Origin: an uncultured Oscillospiraceae bacterium
GTDB lineage: Bacteria; Bacillota; Clostridia; Oscillospirales; Oscillospiraceae
Direction: 5' to 3'
DNA length: 64,000 bases
NCBI GenBank assembly: GCA_934589155.1
Contig: CAKTNP010000003.1
Coordinates: forward strand, 62,001-126,000
Shown here: piece by piece, positions 1-8,062 of the stretch
Layout of the letters: each line of letters opens with the position of its first letter
How positions within the stretch are numbered: position 1 is the first letter of the stretch
Made by a program: the position numbers and the translations under genes
The notes under the pieces: model-generated
Seen by the model: the letters and a program-made list of their open reading frames with translations, nothing else
Told to the model about the DNA's origin: nothing
The model's database searches: none

Positions 1-842
1 CTCTCCAGATACCGGGCCGTGTCGTACTTCCGGTTCATCCGCTTGAGGACCGTGTCGCAGCCGGACTGCATGCTCAGGTGGAAGTGGGGACAGAGGTTGG
101 GGTACCGGGACAGCCGCTCACAGAACTCCGGGGTGATGATCCTGGGCTCCAGGGATCCCAGCCGGATCCGCACCTCCGGCACCGCCCGGCACAGGGCCTC
201 CAATAGGTCCGTCAGCTTCGGCTTTCCCGGCAGATCCCGGCCCCAGGAGGCGATCTCGATGCCCGTGACCACGATCTCCCGGTAGCCTTCGTCCCGGAGG
301 GCCTTGGCCTGGGCCAGGGCCTCCTCCAGAGGCTCCGACCGCACCGGCCCCCGGGCATAGGGAATGATGCAGTAGGAGCAAAAGTTGCAGCAGCCGTCCT
401 GGACCTTCAGCATGGCCCGGGTCCGGGTGGGCAGCCCGCCCGCGGGCAGGACCTCAAAGTCCCGGCGCGCCAATGCCTTGTCCACTTCCTCCCGACGGAC
501 CCGATCCTGGGCCGTGGCCAGGACCATCTGCAAAAATTCCCGGCGGCTGCCGCTGCCGGACAGCACGTCCACCCCCAGGGCCCGGATGGCGTCGGGGTCC
601 ACCTGAGCATAGCAGCCGCAGACGCCGATGACGGCCTGGGGATTCTGTCTCCGGCACCGGCGGATCACCGCCCGGTTCTTCTTGTCTGCCACCGCCGTTA
701 CGGTGCAGGTATTGATGATGTAGCCGTCGCAGACCTCGGAAAAATCTCCGATCTCGTGACCCAGGGCCTGGAGCTGCTGCTCCATGGCCTGGGTCTCATA
801 CTGGTTGACCTTGCAGCCCAGGGTATAGAAGCTGAATTTCAT
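1..842 (-). CDS. mtaB: tRNA t6A37 methylthiotransferase MtaB (partial)
   Basis: This radical SAM enzyme adds a methylthio group to t6A at position 37 of tRNAs that read ANN codons. The start is the ATG at 842. The N-terminus reads MKFSFYTLGCKVNQYET, typical of the UPF0004 domain of the MtaB branch. The first conserved Cys residues lie in TLGC, NTCTV and GVCGC. The radical SAM cluster motif is CCNFCSYCIIPYARGPVR at about 355-415, which carries the three Fe-S cysteines. The gene runs off the left edge, so about 280 codons are visible and the C-terminal TRAM region is missing. A TATAAT-like -10 box on this strand lies at 970-965. The motif set separates it from MiaB with high confidence. Confidence 0.93.
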   Translation of the reverse strand, partial: MKFSFYTLGCKVNQYETQAMEQQLQALGHEIGDFSEVCDGYIINTCTVTAVADKKNRAVIRRCRRQNPQAVIGVCGCYAQVDPDAIRALGVDVLSGSGSRREFLQMVLATAQDRVRREEVDKALARRDFEVLPAGGLPTRTRAMLKVQDGCCNFCSYCIIPYARGPVRSEPLEEALAQAKALRDEGYREIVVTGIEIASWGRDLPGKPKLTDLLEALCRAVPEVRIRLGSLEPRIITPEFCERLSRYPNLCPHFHLSMQSGCDTVLKRMNRKYDTARYLE

Positions 843-964
843 GTGATAACCACCAAAAAAACGCCGGAGAAGCCGGGGAAAATTGTCCCAAACTCCCGGT
901 GGAATTTGCGGGGAAAATCCGATATAATAGCGGTATTCATAAAGAACTCCGATTTCGCGGTTTT

Positions 965-993
965 ATTATACACGAAACGGAACGTTTTGTACA
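965..993 (-). promoter_or_regulatory. Putative promoter of mtaB
   Basis: A perfect -10 TATAAT reads leftward at 970-965, with TGTACA (4 of 6 to consensus) at 993-988 and a 17-nt spacer. It overlaps the region just upstream of the divergent HPr-like gene. The rightward strand carries its own TATAAT at 923-928 but has no convincing -35. Confidence 0.45.
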
Positions 994-1010
994 GGCGGGA
1001 GGAAACCCAA

Positions 1011-1244
1011 GTGCAGGAATTTTTCGTCAAGCTCTCTTCCTTTGATGATATCCGGGCCTTTGTGGTTCTGGCCACCACCCAGCCCTTTGAGGTCTACGCC
1101 CAGGTGCCCACCAAACGGGTCAGCGCAAAGTCCTTTATGGGCATGACCAGTCTGGACTACCGGAACCCCGTGCAGGTGGTGGGGGACTGTCCTCAGGAGG
1201 CGTGGGAGGAGTTCCGCCGGGCCGCCGACCGCTTTTTGGTGTGA
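1011..1244 (+). CDS. HPr-like protein without the phosphorylatable histidine
   Basis: The product is 77 aa and resembles HPr/Crh-family phosphocarriers in size and in the stretch SAKSFMGMTSLDY, which matches the HPr region around regulatory Ser46 (KSIMGVMSL). The N-terminal GIHARPA motif with catalytic His15 is absent; the corresponding region reads LSSFDDIRAFVVLATTQPFEVY. It therefore cannot relay phosphate through His15 in the PTS and is more likely a regulatory HPr-like protein. The start is the GTG at 1011, chosen because GGGAGG ends 8 nt upstream; the open frame further upstream lacks a ribosome site and overlaps mtaB. Family confidence is moderate and function is inferred. Confidence 0.72.
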   Translation: MQEFFVKLSSFDDIRAFVVLATTQPFEVYAQVPTKRVSAKSFMGMTSLDYRNPVQVVGDCPQEAWEEFRRAADRFLV

Positions 1245-1260
1245 CCCTTTCTTTTGTGAT

Positions 1261-1299
1261 AGACCGCTTTGGGCAATCGCCTGGGGCGGTTCTTTTTTT
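1261..1299 (+). terminator. Weak intrinsic terminator
   Basis: A short stem pairs ACCGC (1263-1267) with GCGGT (1286-1290) and is followed by TCTTTTTTT. It sits between the HPr-like gene and the carboxypeptidase gene. The stem is only 5 bp, so termination is probably partial. Confidence 0.4.
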
Positions 1300-1345
1300 G
1301 CCTTCTCCGCATAGCCTGTACCAAGGGATCGGAGGAGGAAGGAAC

Positions 1346-2497
1346 ATGAAAAAACGAGTCTTTGCTTTTGCGCTGGCACTTTTACTTTGTCTGACGCCCC
1401 TGGACCTCCGGGCCCGGGCGGTGGAGCTGGAGGTCCCGGCCCCGGCGGCCATTTTGATGGATCGGACCACGGGCACCGTGCTTTTTGAGCGAAACGCCGA
1501 TGAAAAACTGGCCCCCGCCAGCGTCACCAAGGTCATGACCCTCCTTTTGGTCATGGAGGCCATCGATTCGGGGAAGATCTCCTGGCAGGACCCGGTGACG
1601 GCCTCGGAGGCCGCTGCGGCCAAGGGCGGCAGTCAGGTCTATCTCAAGGTGGGGGAAACCATGACCGTGGAGGAAATGGTCAAGTCCGTGGCCGTGGCCT
1701 CTGCCAACGACTGCGCCTGCGCCCTGGCGGAGCTGCTCATGGGCACGGAGTCCGCCTTTGTGGAGCGGATGAACGAGAGAGCCCGGGAGCTGGGCATGGA
1801 GAACACCCGCTTTGTGAACTGCACGGGGCTGGACGACGGGGAGAACGCCTCGGAGCACCGGACCACCGCCCGGGACATCGCCCTTATGTCCCGGGAGCTG
1901 CTGAGCCATGAGGATATTAAAAAGTACACCACCATCTGGATGGATACCGTCCGGGACGGAGCCTTCGGGCTTTCCAATACCAATAAGCTGGTGCGGTTTT
2001 ATGAGGGCACCACGGGCCTCAAGACCGGCTTCACCTCGGCGGCGGGCTACTGCCTGTCGGCCAGCGCGGAGCGGGATGGCATGGAGCTCATCGCCGTGGT
2101 GCTGAACTGCAAGTCCAGCGCCGAGCGATTCCAGGCGGCCCGGGCCATGCTGGACTACGGCTTTGCCAATTACGCCCTGGTCTCCGCCCGGCCGGAGGAG
2201 GACCTGGCCGCGGTCCCCGTGATCCTGGGCAAAGAGAGCTTCCTCGTCCCTGAGCTTCGGGGAGAGGAAATGCTCCTTGTCGACAAGGAAAAAAAGAGCG
2301 GGATCCGCCGGGACGTGAGCCTTCTGCCGGAGATCCAGGCTCCGGTGCAGGCAGGCCAGCGGCTGGGGACCTTGACGGTCCGGGCCGGGGAGGAGATCCT
2401 GGCGGAGCTGCCCTTGACGGCCCCTCGGGCCGTGGCGCGGAAGACGTATTGGGAGCTGTTCAGGGACCTTCTGGCCCGGGTCTGTATGTGCCTTTGA
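1346..2497 (+). CDS. D-alanyl-D-alanine carboxypeptidase (DacF-like, PBP5 family)
   Basis: This serine peptidase S11 trims the terminal D-Ala of peptidoglycan pentapeptides outside the membrane. The 383-aa product has a Sec signal peptide (residues about 1-26, ending near ARA). The catalytic set is complete: SxxK as SVTK at 59-62, SxN as SAN at 119-121, and KTG at 226-228. A PBP5-type C-terminal domain (LRGEEMLLVDKEKK and following) and a short amphipathic tail follow. The start at 1346 is chosen over upstream in-frame codons because GGAGGAGGAAGG precedes it and it begins the signal peptide. In spore formers DacF-type enzymes act in cortex or vegetative wall maturation, and the sequence does not decide which. 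Confidence 0.93.
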   Translation: MKKRVFAFALALLLCLTPLDLRARAVELEVPAPAAILMDRTTGTVLFERNADEKLAPASVTKVMTLLLVMEAIDSGKISWQDPVTASEAAAAKGGSQVYLKVGETMTVEEMVKSVAVASANDCACALAELLMGTESAFVERMNERARELGMENTRFVNCTGLDDGENASEHRTTARDIALMSRELLSHEDIKKYTTIWMDTVRDGAFGLSNTNKLVRFYEGTTGLKTGFTSAAGYCLSASAERDGMELIAVVLNCKSSAERFQAARAMLDYGFANYALVSARPEEDLAAVPVILGKESFLVPELRGEEMLLVDKEKKSGIRRDVSLLPEIQAPVQAGQRLGTLTVRAGEEILAELPLTAPRAVARKTYWELFRDLLARVCMCL

Positions 2498-2550
2498 GGA
2501 ATTTGTGGGAAATATCCAAAACCCGGGCCGTTTTTCGGGTAATTTGCCGG

Positions 2551-2580
2551 TTGCGGCGGCCTTGCGGGGTGTGATAAAAT
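2551..2580 (+). promoter_or_regulatory. Putative promoter of the ABC ATPase gene
   Basis: TTGCGG at 2551-2556 and TAAAAT at 2575-2580 are spaced by 18 nt (or GATAAA by 16 nt). The leader to the start at 2765 would be about 180 nt. It contains a strong Shine-Dalgarno-like stretch (AAAAAAGGAGGAAAA, 2633-2647) that no start codon follows at normal spacing. Confidence 0.4.
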
Positions 2581-2764
2581 ATCCGTATTCAGGCGGTCTC
2601 TGCCCTACTCCACTGTATAGGCGGGACACGTCAAAAAAGGAGGAAAAATAACCCCGCCGGACTCGCGGTGCGGCAGTGTGGAGACCTGTCGTAATGTGGT
2701 GCCGTCTTTCATGGGCGGCCACGAGGCGCAATTTGCGGAGGCATTTGCGCCGGAGTCGATGCAA

Positions 2765-3958
2765 ATGGCAAGTGTTACCCTGAAAAACATCATGAAGATC
2801 TACCCTCAGACGGAGGACGCTGGCAAGAAGAAAAAGAAGAAGAGCAAGGATGAGCCCGAGAAGGAAAAGGCCAACCTGCTGGTGACCGACCGCGGTGTGG
2901 TCGCTGTCCATGATTTCAACCTGGAGATCAAGGACAAGGAGTTCATCGTTCTGGTCGGACCTTCCGGCTGCGGCAAGTCCACCACCCTGCGTATGGTGGC
3001 CGGCCTGGAAGAGATTACCGAAGGCGACCTGTACATTGGCGACAAGCGCGTTAACGACGTGGCTCCCAAGGACCGGGACATCGCCATGGTTTTCCAGAAC
3101 TACGCTCTGTATCCCCACATGACCGTGTATGATAACATGGCCTTTGCTCTGAAGCTGCGCAAGACCCCCAAGGCCGAGATCGACAAGAAGGTCCGCCAGG
3201 CGGCTGAGATCCTGGATATCACCCAGTATCTGCAGCGGAAGCCCAAGGCCCTGTCCGGCGGTCAGCGTCAGCGTGTTGCCATCGGCCGGGCTATCGTCCG
3301 TGACCCTCAGGTGTTCCTGATGGACGAGCCTCTGTCCAACCTGGACGCCAAGCTGCGTAACCAGATGCGTGCCGAGATCATCAAGCTCCGCGAGAGAATC
3401 GATACTACCTTTATTTATGTTACCCATGACCAGACCGAGGCCATGACCCTGGGCGACCGGATCGTCATTATGAAGGACGGCTTCATCCAGCAGATCGGCA
3501 CGCCTCAGGAGGTCTTCAACCATCCCTATAACCTGTTCGTGGCCGGCTTCATCGGTACGCCTCAGATGAACTTCTTCGATGCCAAGCTTGTAAAGAAGAA
3601 TGGCAAGTACTGCGTCGAGGTGGACGGCGAGTCCGTGGAGCTGTCCGAGGAGAAGCAGGCAAAGCTGGCTGCCAACAACGTGGCGGAGCAGGACGTGACC
3701 CTGGGCGTTCGTCCCGAGCACATCCAGCTGACGGACAACGGCATTGCCGCCACCGTGGACGTGTCTGAGATGATGGGCTCCGCCGTGCACCTGCACGTGT
3801 CCGCCTGCGGTAAGGACGTGGTCATCGTGGTGCAGACCATGGATATGACCGGCCATGAGCTGGCCAGCTTCACCATGGGTGCCAAGGTCCACTTCACCTT
3901 CAACGGCAATGTGGCCCACGTCTTCAGCAAGGAGACCGGCGTCAACCTGGAGGCCTAA
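2765..3958 (+). CDS. ABC transporter ATP-binding protein, MsmK/UgpC (sugar importer) family
   Basis: This 397-aa cytoplasmic ATPase belongs to the MalK/MsmK/UgpC type that energises carbohydrate ABC importers. Walker A is GPSGCGKST (65-73), the Q-loop lies near FQNYALYPHMT, the signature is LSGGQRQR (163-170), Walker B is VFLMDEP, and the H-loop is His221. A C-terminal TOBE/MalK regulatory domain follows (GVRPEHIQL, about residue 318 onward). A lysine-rich insert lies between strand 1 and the Walker A region at residues 17-38, with six consecutive Lys; this makes the protein longer than the usual 365-375 aa. No permease or binding-protein gene is adjacent, so it probably serves several importers, as MsmK does. 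The start at 2765 has GGAG 9 nt upstream. Confidence 0.92.
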   Translation: MASVTLKNIMKIYPQTEDAGKKKKKKSKDEPEKEKANLLVTDRGVVAVHDFNLEIKDKEFIVLVGPSGCGKSTTLRMVAGLEEITEGDLYIGDKRVNDVAPKDRDIAMVFQNYALYPHMTVYDNMAFALKLRKTPKAEIDKKVRQAAEILDITQYLQRKPKALSGGQRQRVAIGRAIVRDPQVFLMDEPLSNLDAKLRNQMRAEIIKLRERIDTTFIYVTHDQTEAMTLGDRIVIMKDGFIQQIGTPQEVFNHPYNLFVAGFIGTPQMNFFDAKLVKKNGKYCVEVDGESVELSEEKQAKLAANNVAEQDVTLGVRPEHIQLTDNGIAATVDVSEMMGSAVHLHVSACGKDVVIVVQTMDMTGHELASFTMGAKVHFTFNGNVAHVFSKETGVNLEA

Positions 3959-3968
3959 GTTCAGAATC

Positions 3969-4001
3969 AAAGCGGTGCGGCGAAAGCTGCACCGCTTTTT
4001 T
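3969..4001 (+). terminator. Intrinsic terminator of the ABC ATPase gene
   Basis: A perfect 10-bp stem (AAAGCGGTGC / GCACCGCTTT) is followed by a T run. Confidence 0.88.
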
Positions 4002-4007
4002 ACGCAG

Positions 4008-4040
4008 AGAGGCCGCTCCTGATATGGGGGCGGCCTCTTT
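4008..4040 (+). terminator. Second intrinsic terminator
   Basis: The stem AGAGGCCGC / GCGGCCTCT is followed by TTTT, directly downstream of the first terminator. It looks like a tandem back-up stop before the convergent gene. Confidence 0.7.
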
Positions 4041-4046
4041 TCACAG

Positions 4047-4081
4047 AAAGGCACCCGCAGACCATGCCTGCGGGTGCCTTT
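4047..4081 (-). terminator. Bidirectional intrinsic terminator
   Basis: The stem pairs GGCACCCGCAG with CTGCGGGTGCC and is flanked by AAA and TTT. It lies 11 nt downstream of the stop of the leftward gene ending at 4093 and also has a short T tract rightward. Confidence 0.75.
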
Positions 4082-4092
4082 GGGGCGGGCGC

Positions 4093-4554
4093 TCAGCCCA
4101 TGAGCTCCCGGAATTTTGTCATGTCCAGGGCAGTGATGCCGGCCTGGGCCAGGTCTTCCGGCGTCACCCGGTCCGGCGTGGCCTCCGGGCCCACTGTGCA
4201 GCGGTAGAGAATATTGGCCGCGCTGTCATAGTATTCATATTGGATGCCCGTTTCCACCTGGGCCACGGACAGGGTGTCCAGAGGCTCCTCCCCCTCCGAA
4301 TCTCCGTCGGCGTAGATCTGCATCTGGGATCCGTCCTGGTTCTCCTCCTCATTGTCCTGGGGATAGGGCAGCAGGGACTGGATTCTGTCATAGAGCTCCT
4401 GAGCCGTCATGGAGGTCTCCTCCGGCGCCAGGGTGCACTGCTCTATGAGATCCGCCATGGCGGGCTTATGGGCGATCATCAAACTGGGAACAATGATCAG
4501 CAGGGCCAGAATGACCACAATAACGATCACGGTGATCTGTAAAAATCGGTTCAT
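4093..4554 (-). CDS. Small membrane-anchored hypothetical protein
   Basis: The product is 153 aa and unrecognised. Residues about 4-26 form a single hydrophobic helix (ITVIVIVVILALLIIVPSL), so it is anchored with the rest outside or periplasm-facing. The extracytoplasmic part is acidic (DNEEENQDGS, DGDSEGEEPLD) and contains a predicted mixed alpha/beta region with one Cys pair (EQC and YRC). The start at 4554 is preceded by GGGAGG at good spacing, which excludes the upstream in-frame ATG at 4818. It stands alone between a terminator and the divergent glgP. Confidence 0.7.
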   Translation of the reverse strand: MNRFLQITVIVIVVILALLIIVPSLMIAHKPAMADLIEQCTLAPEETSMTAQELYDRIQSLLPYPQDNEEENQDGSQMQIYADGDSEGEEPLDTLSVAQVETGIQYEYYDSAANILYRCTVGPEATPDRVTPEDLAQAGITALDMTKFRELMG

Positions 4555-4713
4555 GGTGTTGCCTCCCGGGAAAATTGCACCTATTATATCAGACTTGGGT
4601 CCCGCCGTCAATTGCGCCTTGGGAGGATGAATGGCCCGGAGCCGCAAGGAACTCGGATCCTTGTGAAAATGCACAAGATAGTTGGGCGAAATATGGGAAA
4701 TGGCGGGAAAGAC

Positions 4714-4742
4714 TTGACAAATCTTCACAAAAGCATTAAAGT
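4714..4742 (+). promoter_or_regulatory. Promoter of glgP
   Basis: A perfect TTGACA at 4714-4719 is separated by 17 nt from TAAAGT at 4737-4742. The roughly 100-nt leader contains nested palindromes (GGATCCGGGATCC, CGGCGCCG) that could fold before the start. Confidence 0.62.
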
Positions 4743-4845
4743 ATCTCATTAGTGGGAACTTTTGGCACCCGGATCCGGGATCCGGCGCCGGAATTCCGTG
4801 CATCAACTCCGCCGCCATCGCGGCGTTTCAGAAAGAGTGTGAGCT

Positions 4846-7185
4846 ATGAACACAAATTATGAATGCAGCACCATCCTCAGAATGACCGAGGCTCAGCTGA
4901 AGCTGAAAAACGATGTGAACCTCCAGGAGGCCACCCCCCAGGAGCTTCATGAGGCCCTGTCCTCCGCTGTGATGATGGTGATCAGCGAGAACTGGAACAA
5001 GAGCAAGCGGGCCCGGTTCCAGCAGCGCAAGGCCTATTATTTCTCCGCCGAGTATCTGATCGGCCGGCTGGTGTACAGCAACCTGTTCAACCTGGGGATC
5101 CTGGAGGAGATGAAGAAGACCTTCCTGGCCCAGGGCGTGGACCTGGGCTGCCTGGAGGAGATCGAGGATGCCGCCCTGGGCAACGGCGGCCTGGGCCGTC
5201 TGGCGGCCTGCTTCCTGGACTCCGCCGCCACCTGCGACCTGCCCCTGTCCGGCTACGGCCTGCGGTACCGCTTCGGCCTGTTCAAGCAGAAGTTTGACGC
5301 CAACGGCAGCCAGAAGGAGACCGCCGACGACTGGACCAAATTCGGCGATCCCTGGTCCTACCGCCGGTATAACCACACGGTGAAGATCCAGTTCCCGGAT
5401 CATACCGTCCTGGCCGTGCCCTATGACGTGCCCGTTATCGGCTACGACACCGACAATATCAACACCCTGCGGCTGTGGCAGTGCGAGGCCGAGGAGGAGC
5501 TGGACTTTGACGCCTTTAATGCCCAGGATTACCAGCGTGCTCTGGACGCCAAGAACAAGGCCGAGGACATCACCCGTGTTCTGTACCCCAACGACTCCAC
5601 CTGGGAGGGCAAGCGCCTGCGGATCAAGCAGCAGTATGTGCTGTCCTCCGCCTCCCTGCAGGATATGCTTCGGACCTACAAGTCCGCCCACGGCTCCGAC
5701 CTGTCCCGGTTCGCCGAGTTCTACGCCGTCCAGCTCAACGATACCCACCCCGCCATGTCCATTCCGGAGCTGATCCGGCTGCTCATGCGGGAGGGCATGA
5801 CCTTCGAGCAGAGCTTTGACATTGCCCAGAAGACCTTCTCCTACACCAACCACACCGTCATGGGCGAGGCCCTGGAGAAGTGGGACCTGGGCCTCATGCG
5901 CAGCGTGGTGCCGGAGATCGTGGACATCATCCAGCGGATCGATGCCAAGCTCAAGAGCGAGCACCCCGGCCTTTATATCATCAAGGACAACACCGCCCAT
6001 ATGGCCCTGCTGTCTGTGTACGTGTCCAGCTACGTCAACGGCGTGGCGGAGATCCACTCCGAGATTCTGAAGCACGACCTGTTCAAGGATTGGTACGCCG
6101 TGTACCCGGAGCGGTTCCAGAATAAGACCAACGGCGTCACTCCCCGCCGGTGGATGGGCCTGTGCAACCCGGAGCTGAGCCAGATGATCCGCTACCGGGT
6201 GGGCGGCGACTTCCTGAAGGACCTGGAGCTGCTGGGCAAGCTGAAGCCCATGATCGACGACGATATGATCCGCCAGTTCAATGAGGTCAAGTTCCTGAAG
6301 AAGCAGCAGCTGGCCGCCGTTATCGAGAAGAACGAGGGCGTCACCATCGACCCCAATTTCATTTTTGATGTTCAGGTCAAGCGGCTCCATGAGTATAAGC
6401 GGCAGCTGATGAACGCCCTGTCCATTGTGGATATTTACTTCCGTCTGAAGGACGGCAGCCTGACGGACTTCCATCCCACGGTGTTCATCTTCGGCGCCAA
6501 GTCCGCCCCTGGCTACGCCCGGGCCAAGGCCATCATCCGTTATATCAACCGCGTCGCCAAGATGATCAACAACGACCCCGCCGTTCAGGATAAGCTGAAG
6601 GTGGTCTTCGTCCAGAACTACAACTGCTCCTATGCCGAGCATATTATCCCCGCCGCGGATATTTCCGAGCAGATCTCTCCTGCGGGCTACGAGGCCTCCG
6701 GCACCGGCAACATGAAGCTGATGCTCAACGGTGCCGTGACCCTGGGTACTCTGGACGGTGCCAACGTGGAGATCGTCCAGCAGGCCGGTGCCGAGAACAA
6801 CTATATCTTCGGTGCCACCGTGGAGCAGATCAACCAGGCCAGGCCCACCTACTGGGCCCGGGGCATCTACAATGTCAACGACCGGCTCCGCCGGGCCATG
6901 GACACCCTGGTGGACGGCACCGTCCCCACGGACGATGACCAGCGGGAGCTGTACACCAGCCTCCTGGACGGCGCCTCCTGGCATAAGGCCGATAACTACT
7001 TCGTCCTTCTGGATTACGCGCCCTATATGGATGCCAAGCTGAAGGCAAACCGGGACTACGCCGACCGTTTGGCCTTCGGCCGGAAGTGCCTGGAGAACAT
7101 CGCCTCCGGCGCCAAGTTCTCCTCCGATCGGACCATTCGCCAGTATGCCGATGAGATCTGGCACATTCGCCCCACCAAGCGCTAA
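4846..7185 (+). CDS. glgP: Glycogen/alpha-glucan phosphorylase
   Basis: This GT35 enzyme releases glucose-1-phosphate from glycogen or maltodextrins by phosphorolysis with a PLP cofactor. The 779-aa length fits bacterial GlgP. The N-terminal half carries AYYFSAEYLIGR and the AALGNGGLGRLAACFLDS motif. The PLP-binding segment EASGTGNMKLMLNG is present with Lys at residue 624. The gene stands alone without glgA, glgB or glgC nearby, so it may serve stored or imported glucans. The start at 4846 follows a weak AAAGAG site. The family assignment is certain; the exact glucan is not. Confidence 0.96.
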   Translation: MNTNYECSTILRMTEAQLKLKNDVNLQEATPQELHEALSSAVMMVISENWNKSKRARFQQRKAYYFSAEYLIGRLVYSNLFNLGILEEMKKTFLAQGVDLGCLEEIEDAALGNGGLGRLAACFLDSAATCDLPLSGYGLRYRFGLFKQKFDANGSQKETADDWTKFGDPWSYRRYNHTVKIQFPDHTVLAVPYDVPVIGYDTDNINTLRLWQCEAEEELDFDAFNAQDYQRALDAKNKAEDITRVLYPNDSTWEGKRLRIKQQYVLSSASLQDMLRTYKSAHGSDLSRFAEFYAVQLNDTHPAMSIPELIRLLMREGMTFEQSFDIAQKTFSYTNHTVMGEALEKWDLGLMRSVVPEIVDIIQRIDAKLKSEHPGLYIIKDNTAHMALLSVYVSSYVNGVAEIHSEILKHDLFKDWYAVYPERFQNKTNGVTPRRWMGLCNPELSQMIRYRVGGDFLKDLELLGKLKPMIDDDMIRQFNEVKFLKKQQLAAVIEKNEGVTIDPNFIFDVQVKRLHEYKRQLMNALSIVDIYFRLKDGSLTDFHPTVFIFGAKSAPGYARAKAIIRYINRVAKMINNDPAVQDKLKVVFVQNYNCSYAEHIIPAADISEQISPAGYEASGTGNMKLMLNGAVTLGTLDGANVEIVQQAGAENNYIFGATVEQINQARPTYWARGIYNVNDRLRRAMDTLVDGTVPTDDDQRELYTSLLDGASWHKADNYFVLLDYAPYMDAKLKANRDYADRLAFGRKCLENIASGAKFSSDRTIRQYADEIWHIRPTKR

Positions 7186-7205
7186 AAATGCATAGCCTCG
7201 CAGAG

Positions 7206-7376
7206 TTTGCCGCCCGCAGGCGGCAAATCAAGTGAGATTATTTTCTCCGGCGGCGTGTACGTCGGGGAAAATACCTTTCAGGCCGCAAGTGTGGGCAAGG
7301 GCCGCTGCGGCGGCCCTTGCCTGCGCGCGGCGGACTGCGGGCCTTTTGTCGGGAAAGCCGGTCGGTTTTCCCGACA
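7206..7376. repeat. Hairpin-rich intergenic island (possible dispersed repeat)
   Basis: Three strong inverted repeats follow one another: TTTGCCGCC/GGCGGCAAA at 7206-7227, a perfect 12-bp stem GGCAAGGGCCGC/GCGGCCCTTGCC at 7294-7321, and TGTCGGGAAA/TTTCCCGACA at 7347-7376. A terminator hairpin at 7382-7410 follows. Open frames on both strands here are low-complexity and read straight through the palindromes. I take this as a non-coding palindromic element of the REP or MITE type; copy number in the genome is unknown. Confidence 0.5.
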
Positions 7377-7381
7377 GCTTC

Positions 7382-7410
7382 AGCGGAGGCGCAGCCTCCG
7401 CTTTTTCTTT
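7382..7410 (+). terminator. Intrinsic terminator
   Basis: The perfect 9-bp stem AGCGGAGGC/GCCTCCGCT has a 3-nt loop and is followed by TTTTCTTT. It is the likely stop for glgP transcripts that read through the hairpin island. Confidence 0.72.
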
Positions 7411-7484
7411 ACTTGCGGGAACGCCCGGTGTATGGTATGATATTGAGGTAAATGCCATCCTATGGAATAAAGGGGGACCCTTCC

Positions 7485-7958
7485 GTGGAACAGGGGAAAT
7501 TTCTCAAAAACAAGCTGTATTTGGCTCTGTTGGGCAGCTTCCTGGGCCTGTATCTGGTGCAGATGATCCTGTCTCTGGCCGGGGTCCGGGGCAATGCTCT
7601 TGTGTACGTGCTGGCCGTTCTCTTCGCCCTTTCCGCGGCGGGGATGCTGGCGGTGGGGTACCTCCGGCGGCAGCATGTGCTTCTGACCGTGACGGCGGTT
7701 TATGGCTGCGTCCAGGTCTTGCTGTTTCTCCTGTCCATTCCCGGCATGATTACGGGGAAGGACTCTCTGCCCCTGCTGGTGGAGAAGCTGCTGTTCGTGC
7801 CGGGCTACGGTCTGGCGGCGGGAGGCTACCTGTGGCGCTGGGCCTTCGCCCTGTACTGGGGCGTGATCTTTTTCGGGGCTCTGGAGGCCACGGGCCGGGA
7901 GTTGGGCAGGTGGATCTCCCGCTGGTTCTCCGATCTGTTTCACAAGAAGAACAAGTGA
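7485..7958 (+). CDS. Integral membrane protein of unknown function
   Basis: The product is 157 aa with four predicted membrane helices (starting near LYLALLGSFLGLYLVQM, ALVYVLAVLFALSAAGML, VLLTVTAVYGCVQVLLFLL and RWAFALYWGVIFFGAL) and a positively charged C-terminus (HKKNK). No family is recognised. I chose the GTG at 7485 because AAAGGGGGA ends 8 nt upstream; an in-frame ATG at 7452 would add 11 residues and has GAGG only 3 nt away. It is a single gene between the island and the glycine riboswitch. Confidence 0.72.
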   Translation: MEQGKFLKNKLYLALLGSFLGLYLVQMILSLAGVRGNALVYVLAVLFALSAAGMLAVGYLRRQHVLLTVTAVYGCVQVLLFLLSIPGMITGKDSLPLLVEKLLFVPGYGLAAGGYLWRWAFALYWGVIFFGALEATGRELGRWISRWFSDLFHKKNK

Positions 7959-8003
7959 CCGCCGGAGCGGGACAGAAAATTTCTGGAAACACCCTCGGAA
8001 CGG

Positions 8004-8031
8004 TTGACTTTTGGCCGAAATCGTGTATACT
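8004..8031 (+). promoter_or_regulatory. Promoter of the glycine riboswitch-glyA unit
   Basis: TTGACT at 8004-8009 and TATACT at 8026-8031 are spaced by 16 nt. Predicted initiation near 8038 places the start about 25 nt before the first aptamer. Confidence 0.7.
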
Positions 8032-8062
8032 GTGCCATAGAAAGAAATAATGACCCGTGAAA

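Noticed and set aside
1382..4054. An 890-aa leftward open frame across two rightward genes
   Set aside because: It is the antisense shadow of the carboxypeptidase and ABC ATPase genes. The protein is Leu/His/Gly-rich low complexity, and both sense genes have complete family motifs.
4828..7164. A 778-aa leftward open frame opposite glgP
   Set aside because: High GC at third positions removes stops on the opposite strand. The sense frame is an intact glycogen phosphorylase.
7228..7458. A 76-aa leftward open frame in the hairpin island
   Set aside because: It reads through all the palindromes, has Ala/Arg/Lys low complexity and no ribosome site; better explained as translated repeat sequence.
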